From positions 1-35,697 of the forward strand of contig DVLN01000050.1 of the NCBI GenBank assembly GCA_018715465.1: a stretch of DNA of 35,697 bases. Reading direction: 5' to 3'. The DNA is from Candidatus Faecivivens stercorigallinarum. GTDB taxonomy: Bacteria > Bacillota > Clostridia > Oscillospirales > Ruminococcaceae. Shown one piece after another: positions 1 through 9,241 of this stretch. Below the pieces are notes generated by a model. It did not search any database. It worked only from the letters and a program-made list of their open reading frames with translations, and was not told the origin of the DNA. Position 1 is the stretch's first letter. The number at the start of each line of letters is the position of its first letter. A program made the translations under genes and the position numbers.

Positions 1-165
1 CAATTGAATCTAACCTTCTGCCGACTCCGTTTCCTTTTTTCCCAGTCCATATGTTCCGCCAAAAAAAGCCGATCGGATGAAAAAAAATTCCTATTCAGCT
101 TCCTTTTTTTATGGTAAAATATCGTTAAGAATACCGCCGCTCTGCGGCAGAAGGAAGGAACTGTC

Positions 166-1017
166 ATGCTCACCCTTGACGCAATCAAACAATCTGCCTA
201 TTCGCTTGGGGTCATTCCGGTCATCCGAATTGAAGATGCCGCGCTCGCCCGTCCCCTTGCTGAGGCTCTGACAGCCGGTGGCCTGCCCGCAGCGGAAGTC
301 ACCTTCCGCACCGCCGCTGCGGCGGATGCCATTGCAGCGATGCGGGAAGCCTTCCCCGACATGCTGATCTGTGCCGGCACCGTCCTGACAAAACAGCAGG
401 CCGACGACGCCGTCAGAAGCGGCGCAAGCTTTGTTGTCTCTCCCGGCCTCAACCCGGAGGTCGTCACCCACTGTCTCGAACACGACATCCCGATTATCCC
501 CGGATGCGCAACTCCTTCTGATATTGAACGGGCACTCTCACTGGGACTGGACACCGTCAAATTCTTCCCAGCCGAAGCAAATGGCGGCATCGCTGCAATC
601 AAAGCGATTGCAGCCCCCTACGGTCAGGTAAGCTTTATGCCGACCGGCGGGATCAATGCCGTCAATCTGAGCAGCTATCTTGCGTTTAAGAAGGTGCTTT
701 GCTGCGGCGGCAGCTTTATGGTACCTGGTTCGGCACTTGCGGCCGCGGATTTTGCCACCATTACGGCGCTGACCCGTCAGGCGGTTGTCTCGGTCCACCA
801 GCTGAAGCTGACCAGCCTTTCCCGCCCCGGTGATGAGGACACCCTTTCGATGCTGCTGGGGATGGATGGCCGCTATCCGGTCTATACAACGGCAAATCTG
901 CAACGTCTCAAAGGCTATCTGACGCTGACAGGCATCCCGTTTACCCCCGGCGAAGATGCAATTCTTGCGCAGGCGGGCGGTCAGACGGTCATCATCCGGC
1001 AGCAGACTGCGGATTAA
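166..1017 (+). CDS. eda: 2-dehydro-3-deoxyphosphogluconate (KDPG) aldolase with C-terminal extension
   Basis: ORF with SD (gaaggaagga); motifs GVIPVIRIED, EVTFRT, AGTVLT, SPGLNPEVV, KFFPAEANGG, PTGGIN typical of KDPG/KHG aldolases; ~70 extra residues at the C-terminus. Confidence 0.93.
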   Translation: MLTLDAIKQSAYSLGVIPVIRIEDAALARPLAEALTAGGLPAAEVTFRTAAAADAIAAMREAFPDMLICAGTVLTKQQADDAVRSGASFVVSPGLNPEVVTHCLEHDIPIIPGCATPSDIERALSLGLDTVKFFPAEANGGIAAIKAIAAPYGQVSFMPTGGINAVNLSSYLAFKKVLCCGGSFMVPGSALAAADFATITALTRQAVVSVHQLKLTSLSRPGDEDTLSMLLGMDGRYPVYTTANLQRLKGYLTLTGIPFTPGEDAILAQAGGQTVIIRQQTAD

Positions 1018-1032
1018 GGAGGAATCAACATC

Positions 1033-2052
1033 ATGAAAACTGTAGCATTTGGAGAAATCATGCTGCGGCTCTCACCGCCCGGCTACAGCCGATTTGTACA
1101 GGCTTCCCAGTTTGACGTCGTCTATGGCGGCGGCGAGGCAAATGTCGCGGTAATGCTGGCCCAGTGCGGGCTGGAATCGGAATTTGTCACCGCATTGCCG
1201 GCGCATGAACTGGGACAGTGTGCGGTCAATGCCCTGCGGCGGTACGGGGCCGGTACCGGCCACATTCTCCGTCAGGGACCGCGCCTGGGTATCTATTATA
1301 TTGAAACCGGCGCTTCCCAGCGGGCGTCAAAGGTCATCTACGACCGTGCCGGTTCGTCGATTGCCGTAGCGCAGGCTTCTGATTTTGACTGGGACATCAT
1401 CCTGTCCGGCGCCAGCTGGTTCCATTTTTCCGGCATCACCCCCGCAATCAGCCCCGAGATGGCAAAAGCGGTGCAGAACGCCTGTCAGGCAGCTAAACGG
1501 CTTGGAGTCAAAGTCAGCTGCGACCTCAACTACCGCAGTAAGATGTGGACGGTCGAACAGGCCCGCGCGGTCATGCAGCCGCTGATGGAATCGGTTGACC
1601 TGTTGATCGCCAACGAGGAGCACATCCGCACGATCCTGGAAATCGACACCCATTCGCTGCCGGTCGAGGACACCAACCTGACCCGTGAAGGCTGTCTGCA
1701 AGCCGCCGAAATGGTCAACAGCCGGTATCATATCCCGGCCATTGCGCTGACTCAGCGGCGGAGCCTGTCGGCGAGTGACAACCGTTTCAAGGGGATGCTC
1801 TGGAAAGAGGGGGAAGCCGCTTTCTCTCCCCAGCACACGATGCACATTGTCGACCGCGTCGGCAGCGGCGATTCTTTCTCGGCCGGAATCCTGAACGGGC
1901 TGCAAAAGGGCTGGAGTGTACAGCAGACGGTGGACTTTGCAGCTGCAGCCTGCTGTCTGAAACACAGCGTTCCCGGCGACTTCAATCTCTGTGACGAAGC
2001 GGAAATTCTGGCGCTGGCGGGCGGTGACGGCTCGGGAAGCGTCCAGCGGTAA
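1033..2052 (+). CDS. kdgK: 2-keto-3-deoxygluconate kinase (PfkB family)
   Basis: SD taaggagg; PfkB motifs (GGGEANVAVMLAQ, DRVGSGDSFSAGIL); directly downstream of eda. Confidence 0.9.
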   Translation: MKTVAFGEIMLRLSPPGYSRFVQASQFDVVYGGGEANVAVMLAQCGLESEFVTALPAHELGQCAVNALRRYGAGTGHILRQGPRLGIYYIETGASQRASKVIYDRAGSSIAVAQASDFDWDIILSGASWFHFSGITPAISPEMAKAVQNACQAAKRLGVKVSCDLNYRSKMWTVEQARAVMQPLMESVDLLIANEEHIRTILEIDTHSLPVEDTNLTREGCLQAAEMVNSRYHIPAIALTQRRSLSASDNRFKGMLWKEGEAAFSPQHTMHIVDRVGSGDSFSAGILNGLQKGWSVQQTVDFAAAACCLKHSVPGDFNLCDEAEILALAGGDGSGSVQR

Positions 2053-2068
2053 AACATCAACAGATATA

Positions 2069-2106
2069 GAAAATGCCTGTACGGAAAAGACCGCACAGGC
2101 ATTTTC
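2069..2106. terminator. intrinsic (bidirectional) terminator between convergent genes
   Basis: perfect 12-bp inverted repeat gaaaatgcctgt / acaggcattttc at 2069-2080 and 2095-2106. Confidence 0.85.
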
Positions 2107-2119
2107 ATTTACCGGGAAA

Positions 2120-2992
2120 TTACCCGTTTTTATGCTGAATATCGTAGTCGACGTCATAATAAGGACGGTTATCCTGATATTCCGGGTTGGTCGCACTGAT
2201 GATGTTGTTGACAAAGTCCAGCGCCCGGTCCAGTTCTGCCCGGTTTTCCTCATTATCCTTTGCCGAATTTCCGAGGTAGCGTACGCAGATGAAGTACCGG
2301 CGTTCGGAATAGCCTTCTACCTCAACCGAAGCCAGCGACGGCAGATGCCAGGTTTCGCCCAGCGGATGGTCGGTGATATCAATTTTATCACCGCTGACAT
2401 AGTCGACATCCGGGTAGAGTTCGCCGAAGTCGATAAACATGCTTTCTCCTTCGGTACCGCCCATCACGATATCATAGGTATAGTCATCCAGAATATAGAC
2501 CAGCTGGGAACCGGCCGACAGTTCGGCAATGAACTTCTGATAATAAGCGTTGGCCATCTCGATATCTTCCATGCTGAAATAGGATTCACTCGCCGAAATA
2601 TTGATCTCGCCATCGCCGTTATAGTCGGCAGCATACGCTGCGAGGTCGCCGTCCAGCGCATCGGTAAAATAGCTGACGCCGGTATAGGTTGCAATTCCGA
2701 TCGAGAGATCCGGTTTGGGGGCAAAAAAAACATCCTTGATAAACCAGACTGCCAGAACACCAAACAGAACGGTCATCCAGGTACGCATCTTATAATGGTA
2801 CCAATAGTTTTTCCATTTCTGCTTGAAGGTCTTGGGACGGAGCTCCTCTTCTTGTTCAAAGGTAAGCCCTTCTCCTTCGGCAAGCTGTCTCCCTTCCTGT
2901 GCCGCCTGGCGCATTTTTTTGAGTTCGATCAGTTCCTGCATTTCCTTGCGGCGCTGTTCCTGTTCCGTCAGACGTCTTTTCTTTTTAGCCAT
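2120..2992 (-). CDS. membrane-anchored hypothetical protein with basic coiled N-terminus, one TM helix and an extracellular domain
   Basis: SD aaaggatg upstream of ATG at 2992; KKKRR/QEQRRKEMQELIELKK cytoplasmic segment, TM MTVLFGVLAVWFIKDVFF, acidic ectodomain with DYNGDGEIN loop. Confidence 0.75.
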   Translation of the reverse strand: MAKKKRRLTEQEQRRKEMQELIELKKMRQAAQEGRQLAEGEGLTFEQEEELRPKTFKQKWKNYWYHYKMRTWMTVLFGVLAVWFIKDVFFAPKPDLSIGIATYTGVSYFTDALDGDLAAYAADYNGDGEINISASESYFSMEDIEMANAYYQKFIAELSAGSQLVYILDDYTYDIVMGGTEGESMFIDFGELYPDVDYVSGDKIDITDHPLGETWHLPSLASVEVEGYSERRYFICVRYLGNSAKDNEENRAELDRALDFVNNIISATNPEYQDNRPYYDVDYDIQHKNG

Positions 2993-3196
2993 CACCGTCA
3001 TCCTTTCACTGTCGCCGGCAACCGCCGCCGACAGCTGTTGTCCTGAACCTGAAGCAACCTTCCACCCGCAGAGGGGCAGAAGGCTTTTTCTCAGCTGTTT
3101 CTGAACATTATACCAGCATCCGATGCAAAAATCAACCGACCAGCGCCATTATTCAGAAAAAATTCCCAATGAGCAAACTAACCATCCAAAATTCGC

Positions 3197-4051
3197 TCAT
3201 AGTTTCCGATCTGTCCCGCTGTCTTTTCGGTAGTCGCGCGGAGAGCAGCCGCAAGCATTTTTAAAAACCCGGTTAAACGTCTTGGCATTCTGAAAGCCTG
3301 ACTGAACGATCACCTCAGTGACCGGCAGGCCGGTCGTCAGCAGCAGCTGACAGGCCTTCCGCAGCCGAAGTTCGGTCAGATACTGGTGAAAATGAATACC
3401 AGTATGACTGCGGAAAAAGCGGGAGAAGTAGTTCATGTTAAAACCAATCACATCCGCACATTCCTTGAGCGAGATATCCTGTGTATAGTTATCCACCAAA
3501 AATGCCAGTGCCTTTTTAAGAAGGTCATCCCGGCTGTCCCGCCTGGCCATATTCTCCTCACAGGCAGGCAATTCCCGCAAGACCAGCAGAGACAGCTGGT
3601 ACAGCACACCGCGAACCGCAGTCTGCCAGCCATGTGACCGGACTTCAGTTTCCTCCACCAGCTGTCTTACCAGTGACCGAAATTGCTGTGCAGTCTGCTC
3701 TTGCCACTGTCGGGAACAGCGCTGTATCTCCCGCGGCCAGAGCTCCCTGCCCTGTGCCGGACCACCGTCCACCAGCAGCGGCTGCACCATCCGCGGCGCA
3801 AACCGCACAGAAACCCAGCATGCCCCAGCTTCGGAAGTCAGGCAGTGAACCTCTCCGCTGCCGATCAGCAGCAGGTCGTCTTCCGCGAGCTGGTATTCCC
3901 TGCCCGGCATTGTAACACAAATCGTCCCCTGACCGACCAGCAGCAGTTCCACCGCATCATGCCAATGATAAAGACGGCTGCTTTCCGTCTGGACCTCCGC
4001 TTCAAACGGAAAATCCGGGCGGAGCAGCTGTCCTTGAAAAATCGTATCCAT
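3197..4051 (-). CDS. AraC family transcriptional regulator (cupin sensor + HTH)
   Basis: SD ggagtggg before ATG at 4051 (ORF track start is too long); C-terminal AraC HTH motifs ISLKECADVIGFNMNYFSRFFRSHTGIHFHQYL...GFQNAKTFNRVFKNACGCSPRDYRK. Confidence 0.9.
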   Translation of the reverse strand: MDTIFQGQLLRPDFPFEAEVQTESSRLYHWHDAVELLLVGQGTICVTMPGREYQLAEDDLLLIGSGEVHCLTSEAGACWVSVRFAPRMVQPLLVDGGPAQGRELWPREIQRCSRQWQEQTAQQFRSLVRQLVEETEVRSHGWQTAVRGVLYQLSLLVLRELPACEENMARRDSRDDLLKKALAFLVDNYTQDISLKECADVIGFNMNYFSRFFRSHTGIHFHQYLTELRLRKACQLLLTTGLPVTEVIVQSGFQNAKTFNRVFKNACGCSPRDYRKDSGTDRKL

Positions 4052-4183
4052 ATTCCCACTCCTTTTCCGCCGTCCCAAAAGGACGCCGGAATACGGCACC
4101 AGCGCCGGCCTTTTCGGCTCTTTTCGCCAGTCCCGCATCATCTGAAGGCGGTGACAGATCCCGCCTGTTCAATCCCAAAATAC

Positions 4184-6070
4184 TTACAGTTCGCCGGCGA
4201 GAATTCTCTTTTTCGTCTCTTCCGCGTCGGCAACATACAGCCGGTACCATGTGATAAAAACGAGGATCGACCACAGTTTGCGGTAGTTGTCCGCTTTGCC
4301 GCTGCGGTGGTCTTCCAGCATCCTGAGAGCCGCCTGTTTGTCGATATATTCATCCGCCTTGGAATTGAGGATGATATCCCTTGCCCATTCATACAGCTCA
4401 TTTTTCAGCCATACCCGGACAGGAACCGGATATCCCAGCTTGGGACGCATGAAGGTTTCAGGGTTGACATAATCTTTAAAAGCGTACCGCAGCAGGTATT
4501 TGGTGGTACCCTCCCGCAGTTTTTCATCCACCGACAGGTTGGACGCAAACTTCCAGACCTCACGGTCAAGGAACGGCACCCTGACTTCCAGTGAATGCGC
4601 CATCGACAACCGGTCGCCCTTAACCAGAATATCGCCTCTGAGCCAGGTCATCAGGTCACAGTACTGCATCCTGATCATCGGGTGTTCCCCTTTGGTCTGG
4701 GCGAAGATATCACGGGTCAGTTCGGTATAGCTCTGAGAGGGGTTATAGGTCTTAAGGAACGGCTTTTTCTCCTTCTCATCAAACAGAAAAGCGTTGCCGA
4801 CATACCGGTCTTCCAGCCGGGTACCGGCACGATGGAAGAATGCCTTGCCCTTGACCCCATCCGGCCAGATCGCCGAGATGCCGCGGCAGGCAGCCTTGAA
4901 AATAGCCGGCGCATTCTCAAACCGCCCCGACAGCTGGGAATCTTTATAGAACTTGTATCCACCGAACAGCTCGTCCGAACCTTCGCCCGAAAGAATCGTC
5001 TTGACATACCGTGCAGCCTCTCCCGCAATCATATAGATTGCGACGGTTGACGGGTCAGCGACAGGGCTGTCCAGGCTCCAGACCACCCGTTCAAAGGCAT
5101 CCCGGAACTGTTCACAGTTGCCCTTGAGTTTGATATGTTCGACATTGAGGTGTTTTGCGATCTCGCTCGCGTCGTCGATCTCGGAATAGGAGGCGACGTC
5201 AAAGCCGACAGTCAACGCCTTGATACCGGGATTGATACGGCTGGAAATTGCGGTTATGATCGCAGAGTCGATGCCCGACGACAGGAAGGTACCGACCTCG
5301 ACGTCGGAGATCATATGATACTCGACCGACTCGGTCAGCACCTTGCGCAGCCGCTCTGCCTTGCTCTCAAAGCTCTCGCGGGTCGGAGTCTGGAAACGGT
5401 AATCCTCATACTGGACGATCTTTTCAATCCCGTCCTTGTTCAGCAGCATATAATGAGAAGCCTCCAGCACCGAAACCTTACCGCTGATGGTATGCGGCTC
5501 GGGGACATACTGGAAGGTAAAATAATGCTGCAGCATCTTCGGGTCAACGGTAAATCCGCCCATCTTTTCATCAAAGATAAACGCCTTCATCTCCGACGCA
5601 AAGATGACACCCGACTCGGTCTCACGATAGTACATCGGCTTGATACCAAACGGGTCACGGCCGACAAAACAGTTTTTCTGTTCGCCGTCATAAATCATAA
5701 TCGCGAACATACCCCGCAGCATTTTAATAAAGTCCGGGCCATGTTTCCGATAGAGCGCGACCAGTACCTCAATTTCCGAGTTGGTATGGAACTCCACACC
5801 CTCTTCCAGCAGCGGCTTACGCAGATCGCGATAGTTATAAATCTCTCCATTGAAAACGGCGGTAAACCGTCCGTCAGGAGAGGTATACGGCTGAGAGCCG
5901 GTGTCCAGGTCGATGATCGACAACCGTCTGAAAGCGACACAGAAATTATCCCTCACAATAAAATCGCTCTCATCCGGTCCGCGATGGCGGATGGTATGAG
6001 ACATCGTCGTCAGCAGTTTCTCATCATTCAGCGAAGCATCCCGGTTAAACATTCCGACAAATCCGCACAC
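4184..6070 (-). CDS. asnB: asparagine synthase (glutamine-hydrolysing), GTG start
   Basis: N-terminal (V/M)CGFVG class II glutaminase nucleophile Cys; RHRGPDES, FNGEIYNYRDLR, SGIDSAIITA PP-loop; GTG at 6068-6070 preceded by SD ggaaagggg. Confidence 0.95.
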   Translation of the reverse strand: MCGFVGMFNRDASLNDEKLLTTMSHTIRHRGPDESDFIVRDNFCVAFRRLSIIDLDTGSQPYTSPDGRFTAVFNGEIYNYRDLRKPLLEEGVEFHTNSEIEVLVALYRKHGPDFIKMLRGMFAIMIYDGEQKNCFVGRDPFGIKPMYYRETESGVIFASEMKAFIFDEKMGGFTVDPKMLQHYFTFQYVPEPHTISGKVSVLEASHYMLLNKDGIEKIVQYEDYRFQTPTRESFESKAERLRKVLTESVEYHMISDVEVGTFLSSGIDSAIITAISSRINPGIKALTVGFDVASYSEIDDASEIAKHLNVEHIKLKGNCEQFRDAFERVVWSLDSPVADPSTVAIYMIAGEAARYVKTILSGEGSDELFGGYKFYKDSQLSGRFENAPAIFKAACRGISAIWPDGVKGKAFFHRAGTRLEDRYVGNAFLFDEKEKKPFLKTYNPSQSYTELTRDIFAQTKGEHPMIRMQYCDLMTWLRGDILVKGDRLSMAHSLEVRVPFLDREVWKFASNLSVDEKLREGTTKYLLRYAFKDYVNPETFMRPKLGYPVPVRVWLKNELYEWARDIILNSKADEYIDKQAALRMLEDHRSGKADNYRKLWSILVFITWYRLYVADAEETKKRILAGEL

Positions 6071-6199
6071 AAGCAAAAACCCCTTTCCAGTTTCCCCGCC
6101 CAAACCGGCACCTTTCCCCCGCGCCGGCGGGCCATCATACAAATATCCTTCCCCGCACTGTAAACAGGGAAGGATATACGTCATCGTACTATATGCAGT

Positions 6200-7396
6200 T
6201 TATTTATTGAAGATCGACAGCAACGAATCAAAATCCAGATCGTCGACATTGTTCGAGCTGGATACGGGTGTTTCCTTTACCGTCTCCTTGCGGACAGGCG
6301 TCTCAAAAGGAGAAGTCTTGGAAACAGTCGATTCTTCCGACTTGACAGACTTGGTGCCAGCAGCGGCAGTGCTGCCGGTAGAATTGGGTGCAGGTTTTGC
6401 AGCCGCTTCAGATACCGAAACAGAACCCGGTTCACGGTCAAATCCGGTCGCAATTACAGTAACGCGCATCTCATTTTCCAGCGTTTCGTCGTAAACGATA
6501 CCCCAGAAGATGATCGCCTCTTCGTCGACTGCCTGCTGGATCATCTGGGAGACATGGTCTGCATCCGAGAACAGCATGTCAGGCGACGCGGTGATATTGA
6601 CGATGACCGCCTTTGCACCCTCGATCGAGGTATCCAGCAGCGGGCTGGAAATTGCCATTGCGGCAGCCTTTTCCGCCATATCCTCGCCGGAAGCAGCACC
6701 CATACCCATATGCGCCAGGCCAGCGTTACGGATAACGCTGCACAGGTCTTCAAAGTCAAGGTTGACATAACCGCTGGTGGAAATCAGGTTGGAGATGGAA
6801 GAAATACCCTGTTTCAGAACATTGTCCGCCTCTTCAAATGCCTGTTTCATGCTCGCCTTTTTCAGGTCGATAACCTCACGGATACGGTCATTGGGGATAA
6901 CGACCAGCGAATCAACCTGCTCTTTGAGCATTTCAATGCCCTGAAGGGCATAGTTCATTCTTCTACGGCCCTCATAGCCAAACGGCTTGGTTACAACCGC
7001 AATCGTCAGGATATTCATTTCCCGGGCGATCTGTGCGACAACAGGAGCAGCACCGGTACCGGTTCCGCCGCCCATACCTGCGGTGATAAACAGCAGGTCG
7101 GTTCCCTGCAGTGCAGCAGCGATCTCCTCACGGTTTTCCTCAGCGGCCTTCATACCCATTTCCGGGTTGCCGCCGGCACCATGCCCCTGCGAGCTCTTAA
7201 TGCCGATCTGGATGGTCAGATCAGCCTTGGAGATATTCAGAACCTGTTTATCGGTGTTCACGGCGATAAATTCGACGCCTTCGACCCCATCCTCGACCAT
7301 GCGGTTAACCGCATTGCCGCCGGCGCCGCCAACACCGACTACCTTAATGTTTGTAGTTCTCTCGTCTTCGGTTTCCAGAGTAAATTTCACGTTCAT
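6200..7396 (-). CDS. ftsZ: cell division protein FtsZ
   Basis: [30 protein letters not shown] aggagg before ATG 7396. Confidence 0.98.
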   Translation of the reverse strand: MNVKFTLETEDERTTNIKVVGVGGAGGNAVNRMVEDGVEGVEFIAVNTDKQVLNISKADLTIQIGIKSSQGHGAGGNPEMGMKAAEENREEIAAALQGTDLLFITAGMGGGTGTGAAPVVAQIAREMNILTIAVVTKPFGYEGRRRMNYALQGIEMLKEQVDSLVVIPNDRIREVIDLKKASMKQAFEEADNVLKQGISSISNLISTSGYVNLDFEDLCSVIRNAGLAHMGMGAASGEDMAEKAAAMAISSPLLDTSIEGAKAVIVNITASPDMLFSDADHVSQMIQQAVDEEAIIFWGIVYDETLENEMRVTVIATGFDREPGSVSVSEAAAKPAPNSTGSTAAAGTKSVKSEESTVSKTSPFETPVRKETVKETPVSSSNNVDDLDFDSLLSIFNK

Positions 7397-7736
7397 TTCC
7401 TCCTATGGAAAGAGCGGAGCAAAAGCCCACTTTTTCTCAGTCCGCTCCCTAATTTGACTTCCGGCTTTTATGGGCCATACGCTTTTATTTCCCAGAAAAG
7501 CGACTCACCGCACAGTTTGCGGCGCAGGGCCGGTGCATGACAGCCAGAGCGACCGTTTCCCTGTTCACTGTTCCAGGCATACCTGTCCGCTCTGAACCCA
7601 TGTTATAGCTATTATGGTAACAGATTTATCAGAAAAGTGCAAGGGAAAAAATGCAAAATTCATCTTCGACGGCAAATTTTTTCTTGAATTGCTAACAAAT
7701 CACCTTTAATTTCCCCGAAAACAGATGAATTTACCA

Positions 7737-9137
7737 TCACCCTGAAATTCCAGGCACACTTGGTGCCGGTACGCTCGGTGCATCCGTCCCGACACCTGAA
7801 CCAGTGCTTCCCGAGCCGGACAGCCCGCTGCCTGCCACACCGACCTGCGGCTGGGAACTCTGCTGAGAGGATTCACTGGAAGTCTGGGACTGAGATGCAC
7901 TGTCCGAAGACGTCTGTGAAGCCGTATCCGAACTTGCAGCCGAAGAAGCAGTGTCTCCCTGCTGGCCCGGCATCAGAGGCAACATTACACCATCAGAAGT
8001 TGCGTAGGATTCCCCGGAGGTCTCAGAAGAGTCTTGTCCGTCCGAACTTTCCGTACCAGAAGATGTTTCGTCTGAACCGTCCTCTGTACCAGCAGTTTCT
8101 TGGCCGTCCGCTGTCTCCCCATCCGCCGTAGTTTCCTCCTCTGTGGTCTGATAGAGACTTTCTTCCAGCGTTTCCGAATAGGGATCCTGCCAGTTCCAGC
8201 CGGGCTGCGCTGCTCCGTCCGGCACCGTACAAGCTGCCTGGTTATTAAAGTATATCCGGTCGGGGTTGATCATATTAATCACACCGGTTTCGTCGACACC
8301 GACCGCGCCTGAATCATACAGAATTGCTTTCAGGGTGGCAGTTTTGACATCCATATCGGTCAGCGTCCCGAAGATAATCTCAATCCGGTTCTGATAATAA
8401 ATCCGCAGCTGCATTGGGTCAGACAGCTCCATCGCTGAAATATCCTGAATCGAATAGTTGTACAGTTCGTCCCGGATGGTCCGCCAGATCGAAAACGACT
8501 CCTGCTGTTCCGCTTCCATCTGAGACATATACTGTCCGACTTCCAGCCCGGTCGGGTCCGGCCCCACAACGACCTGTCCATCGACCGCAGCGGTTTCAGT
8601 CACCCCGATCAGCCGTCCGCTCTCAGTAAACTGATAAAACATTCCTTCGAAGCTGACCTGCAGTACCGGTTCACCGTCCGTCACGACGATGTCCAGCTGA
8701 TCAGGGAAATGTCGCTTGATCTCGACCGACTCAGCGGATGTCAGCGTCTCCAGCGCCTGACTTTCCAGCCTGCCGACATTGAGCCGCAGCAGGTTGTCCC
8801 CTTTGCGCGCATTGACCGCTGCGAGGATCTGTTCGGATGAGTAGACGCTGCTGCCGCTCGGGTTGAGCTTTGCAATGTTAAAAAAAACAGTCAGGGACAG
8901 GGTGATACAGACAATCGTCATAATCGTCCCCAGCAGGATATAATAAATAATATAATTCCGATGGCGCCGCCTTCTGCGGACATTCTGAACCTGTCCGATC
9001 TGCTGTTCGCGGTGAAGCTGCTGACGGCGTTCATATTGCCGGGCACGCTGCTGGGCGTTTTTGACATCCGCAAAGGAATGTCCCGAGATATTCTCCTGCT
9101 GCCTGCCGGTACTGGCGTCCTCCATTTTTTTATCCAT
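7737..9137 (-). CDS. ftsQ: FtsQ/DivIB-type division protein with POTRA region and long Ser/Gln/Thr-rich C-terminal tail
   Basis: basic N-terminus, single TM (IIYYILLGTIMTIVCITLSLTVFF), VYSSEQILAAVNARKGDNLLRLN POTRA motif, position between murA and ftsZ. Confidence 0.88.
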   Translation of the reverse strand: MDKKMEDASTGRQQENISGHSFADVKNAQQRARQYERRQQLHREQQIGQVQNVRRRRRHRNYIIYYILLGTIMTIVCITLSLTVFFNIAKLNPSGSSVYSSEQILAAVNARKGDNLLRLNVGRLESQALETLTSAESVEIKRHFPDQLDIVVTDGEPVLQVSFEGMFYQFTESGRLIGVTETAAVDGQVVVGPDPTGLEVGQYMSQMEAEQQESFSIWRTIRDELYNYSIQDISAMELSDPMQLRIYYQNRIEIIFGTLTDMDVKTATLKAILYDSGAVGVDETGVINMINPDRIYFNNQAACTVPDGAAQPGWNWQDPYSETLEESLYQTTEEETTADGETADGQETAGTEDGSDETSSGTESSDGQDSSETSGESYATSDGVMLPLMPGQQGDTASSAASSDTASQTSSDSASQSQTSSESSQQSSQPQVGVAGSGLSGSGSTGSGVGTDAPSVPAPSVPGISG

Positions 9138-9190
9138 ATCCTGTTTTATGCCCCTCTCCCAGGCTGTTTTTATGAGTTTTCCTGCCTGTC

Positions 9191-9234
9191 AAAAAACCCG
9201 GGTCTGTTGCAAAATATCCGTTTTGCAACAGACC
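9191..9234 (-). terminator. intrinsic terminator between murA and ftsQ
   Basis: perfect 14-bp inverted repeat ggtctgttgcaaaa / ttttgcaacagacc (9201-9214, 9221-9234), 6-nt loop, followed on the minus strand by cgggTTTTTT. Confidence 0.85.
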
Positions 9235-9241
9235 TGTCGTT

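Noticed and set aside
1991-3046. 351-aa plus-strand ORF antisense to the hypothetical gene at 2120-2992
   Set aside because: Overlaps a better-supported minus-strand CDS with SD and TM structure; it also runs through the terminator at 2069-2106; composition looks like a GC-skewed antisense frame.
5135-6163. 342-aa plus-strand ORF antisense to asnB
   Set aside because: Opposite frame of a clear AsnB; no motif or ribosome-binding site.
6071-6199. T-box or other amino-acid riboswitch in front of asnB
   Set aside because: Leader is too short and no T-box sequence or specifier-loop structure was seen.
6554-7540. 328-aa plus-strand ORF antisense to ftsZ
   Set aside because: Shadow of ftsZ; no motifs.
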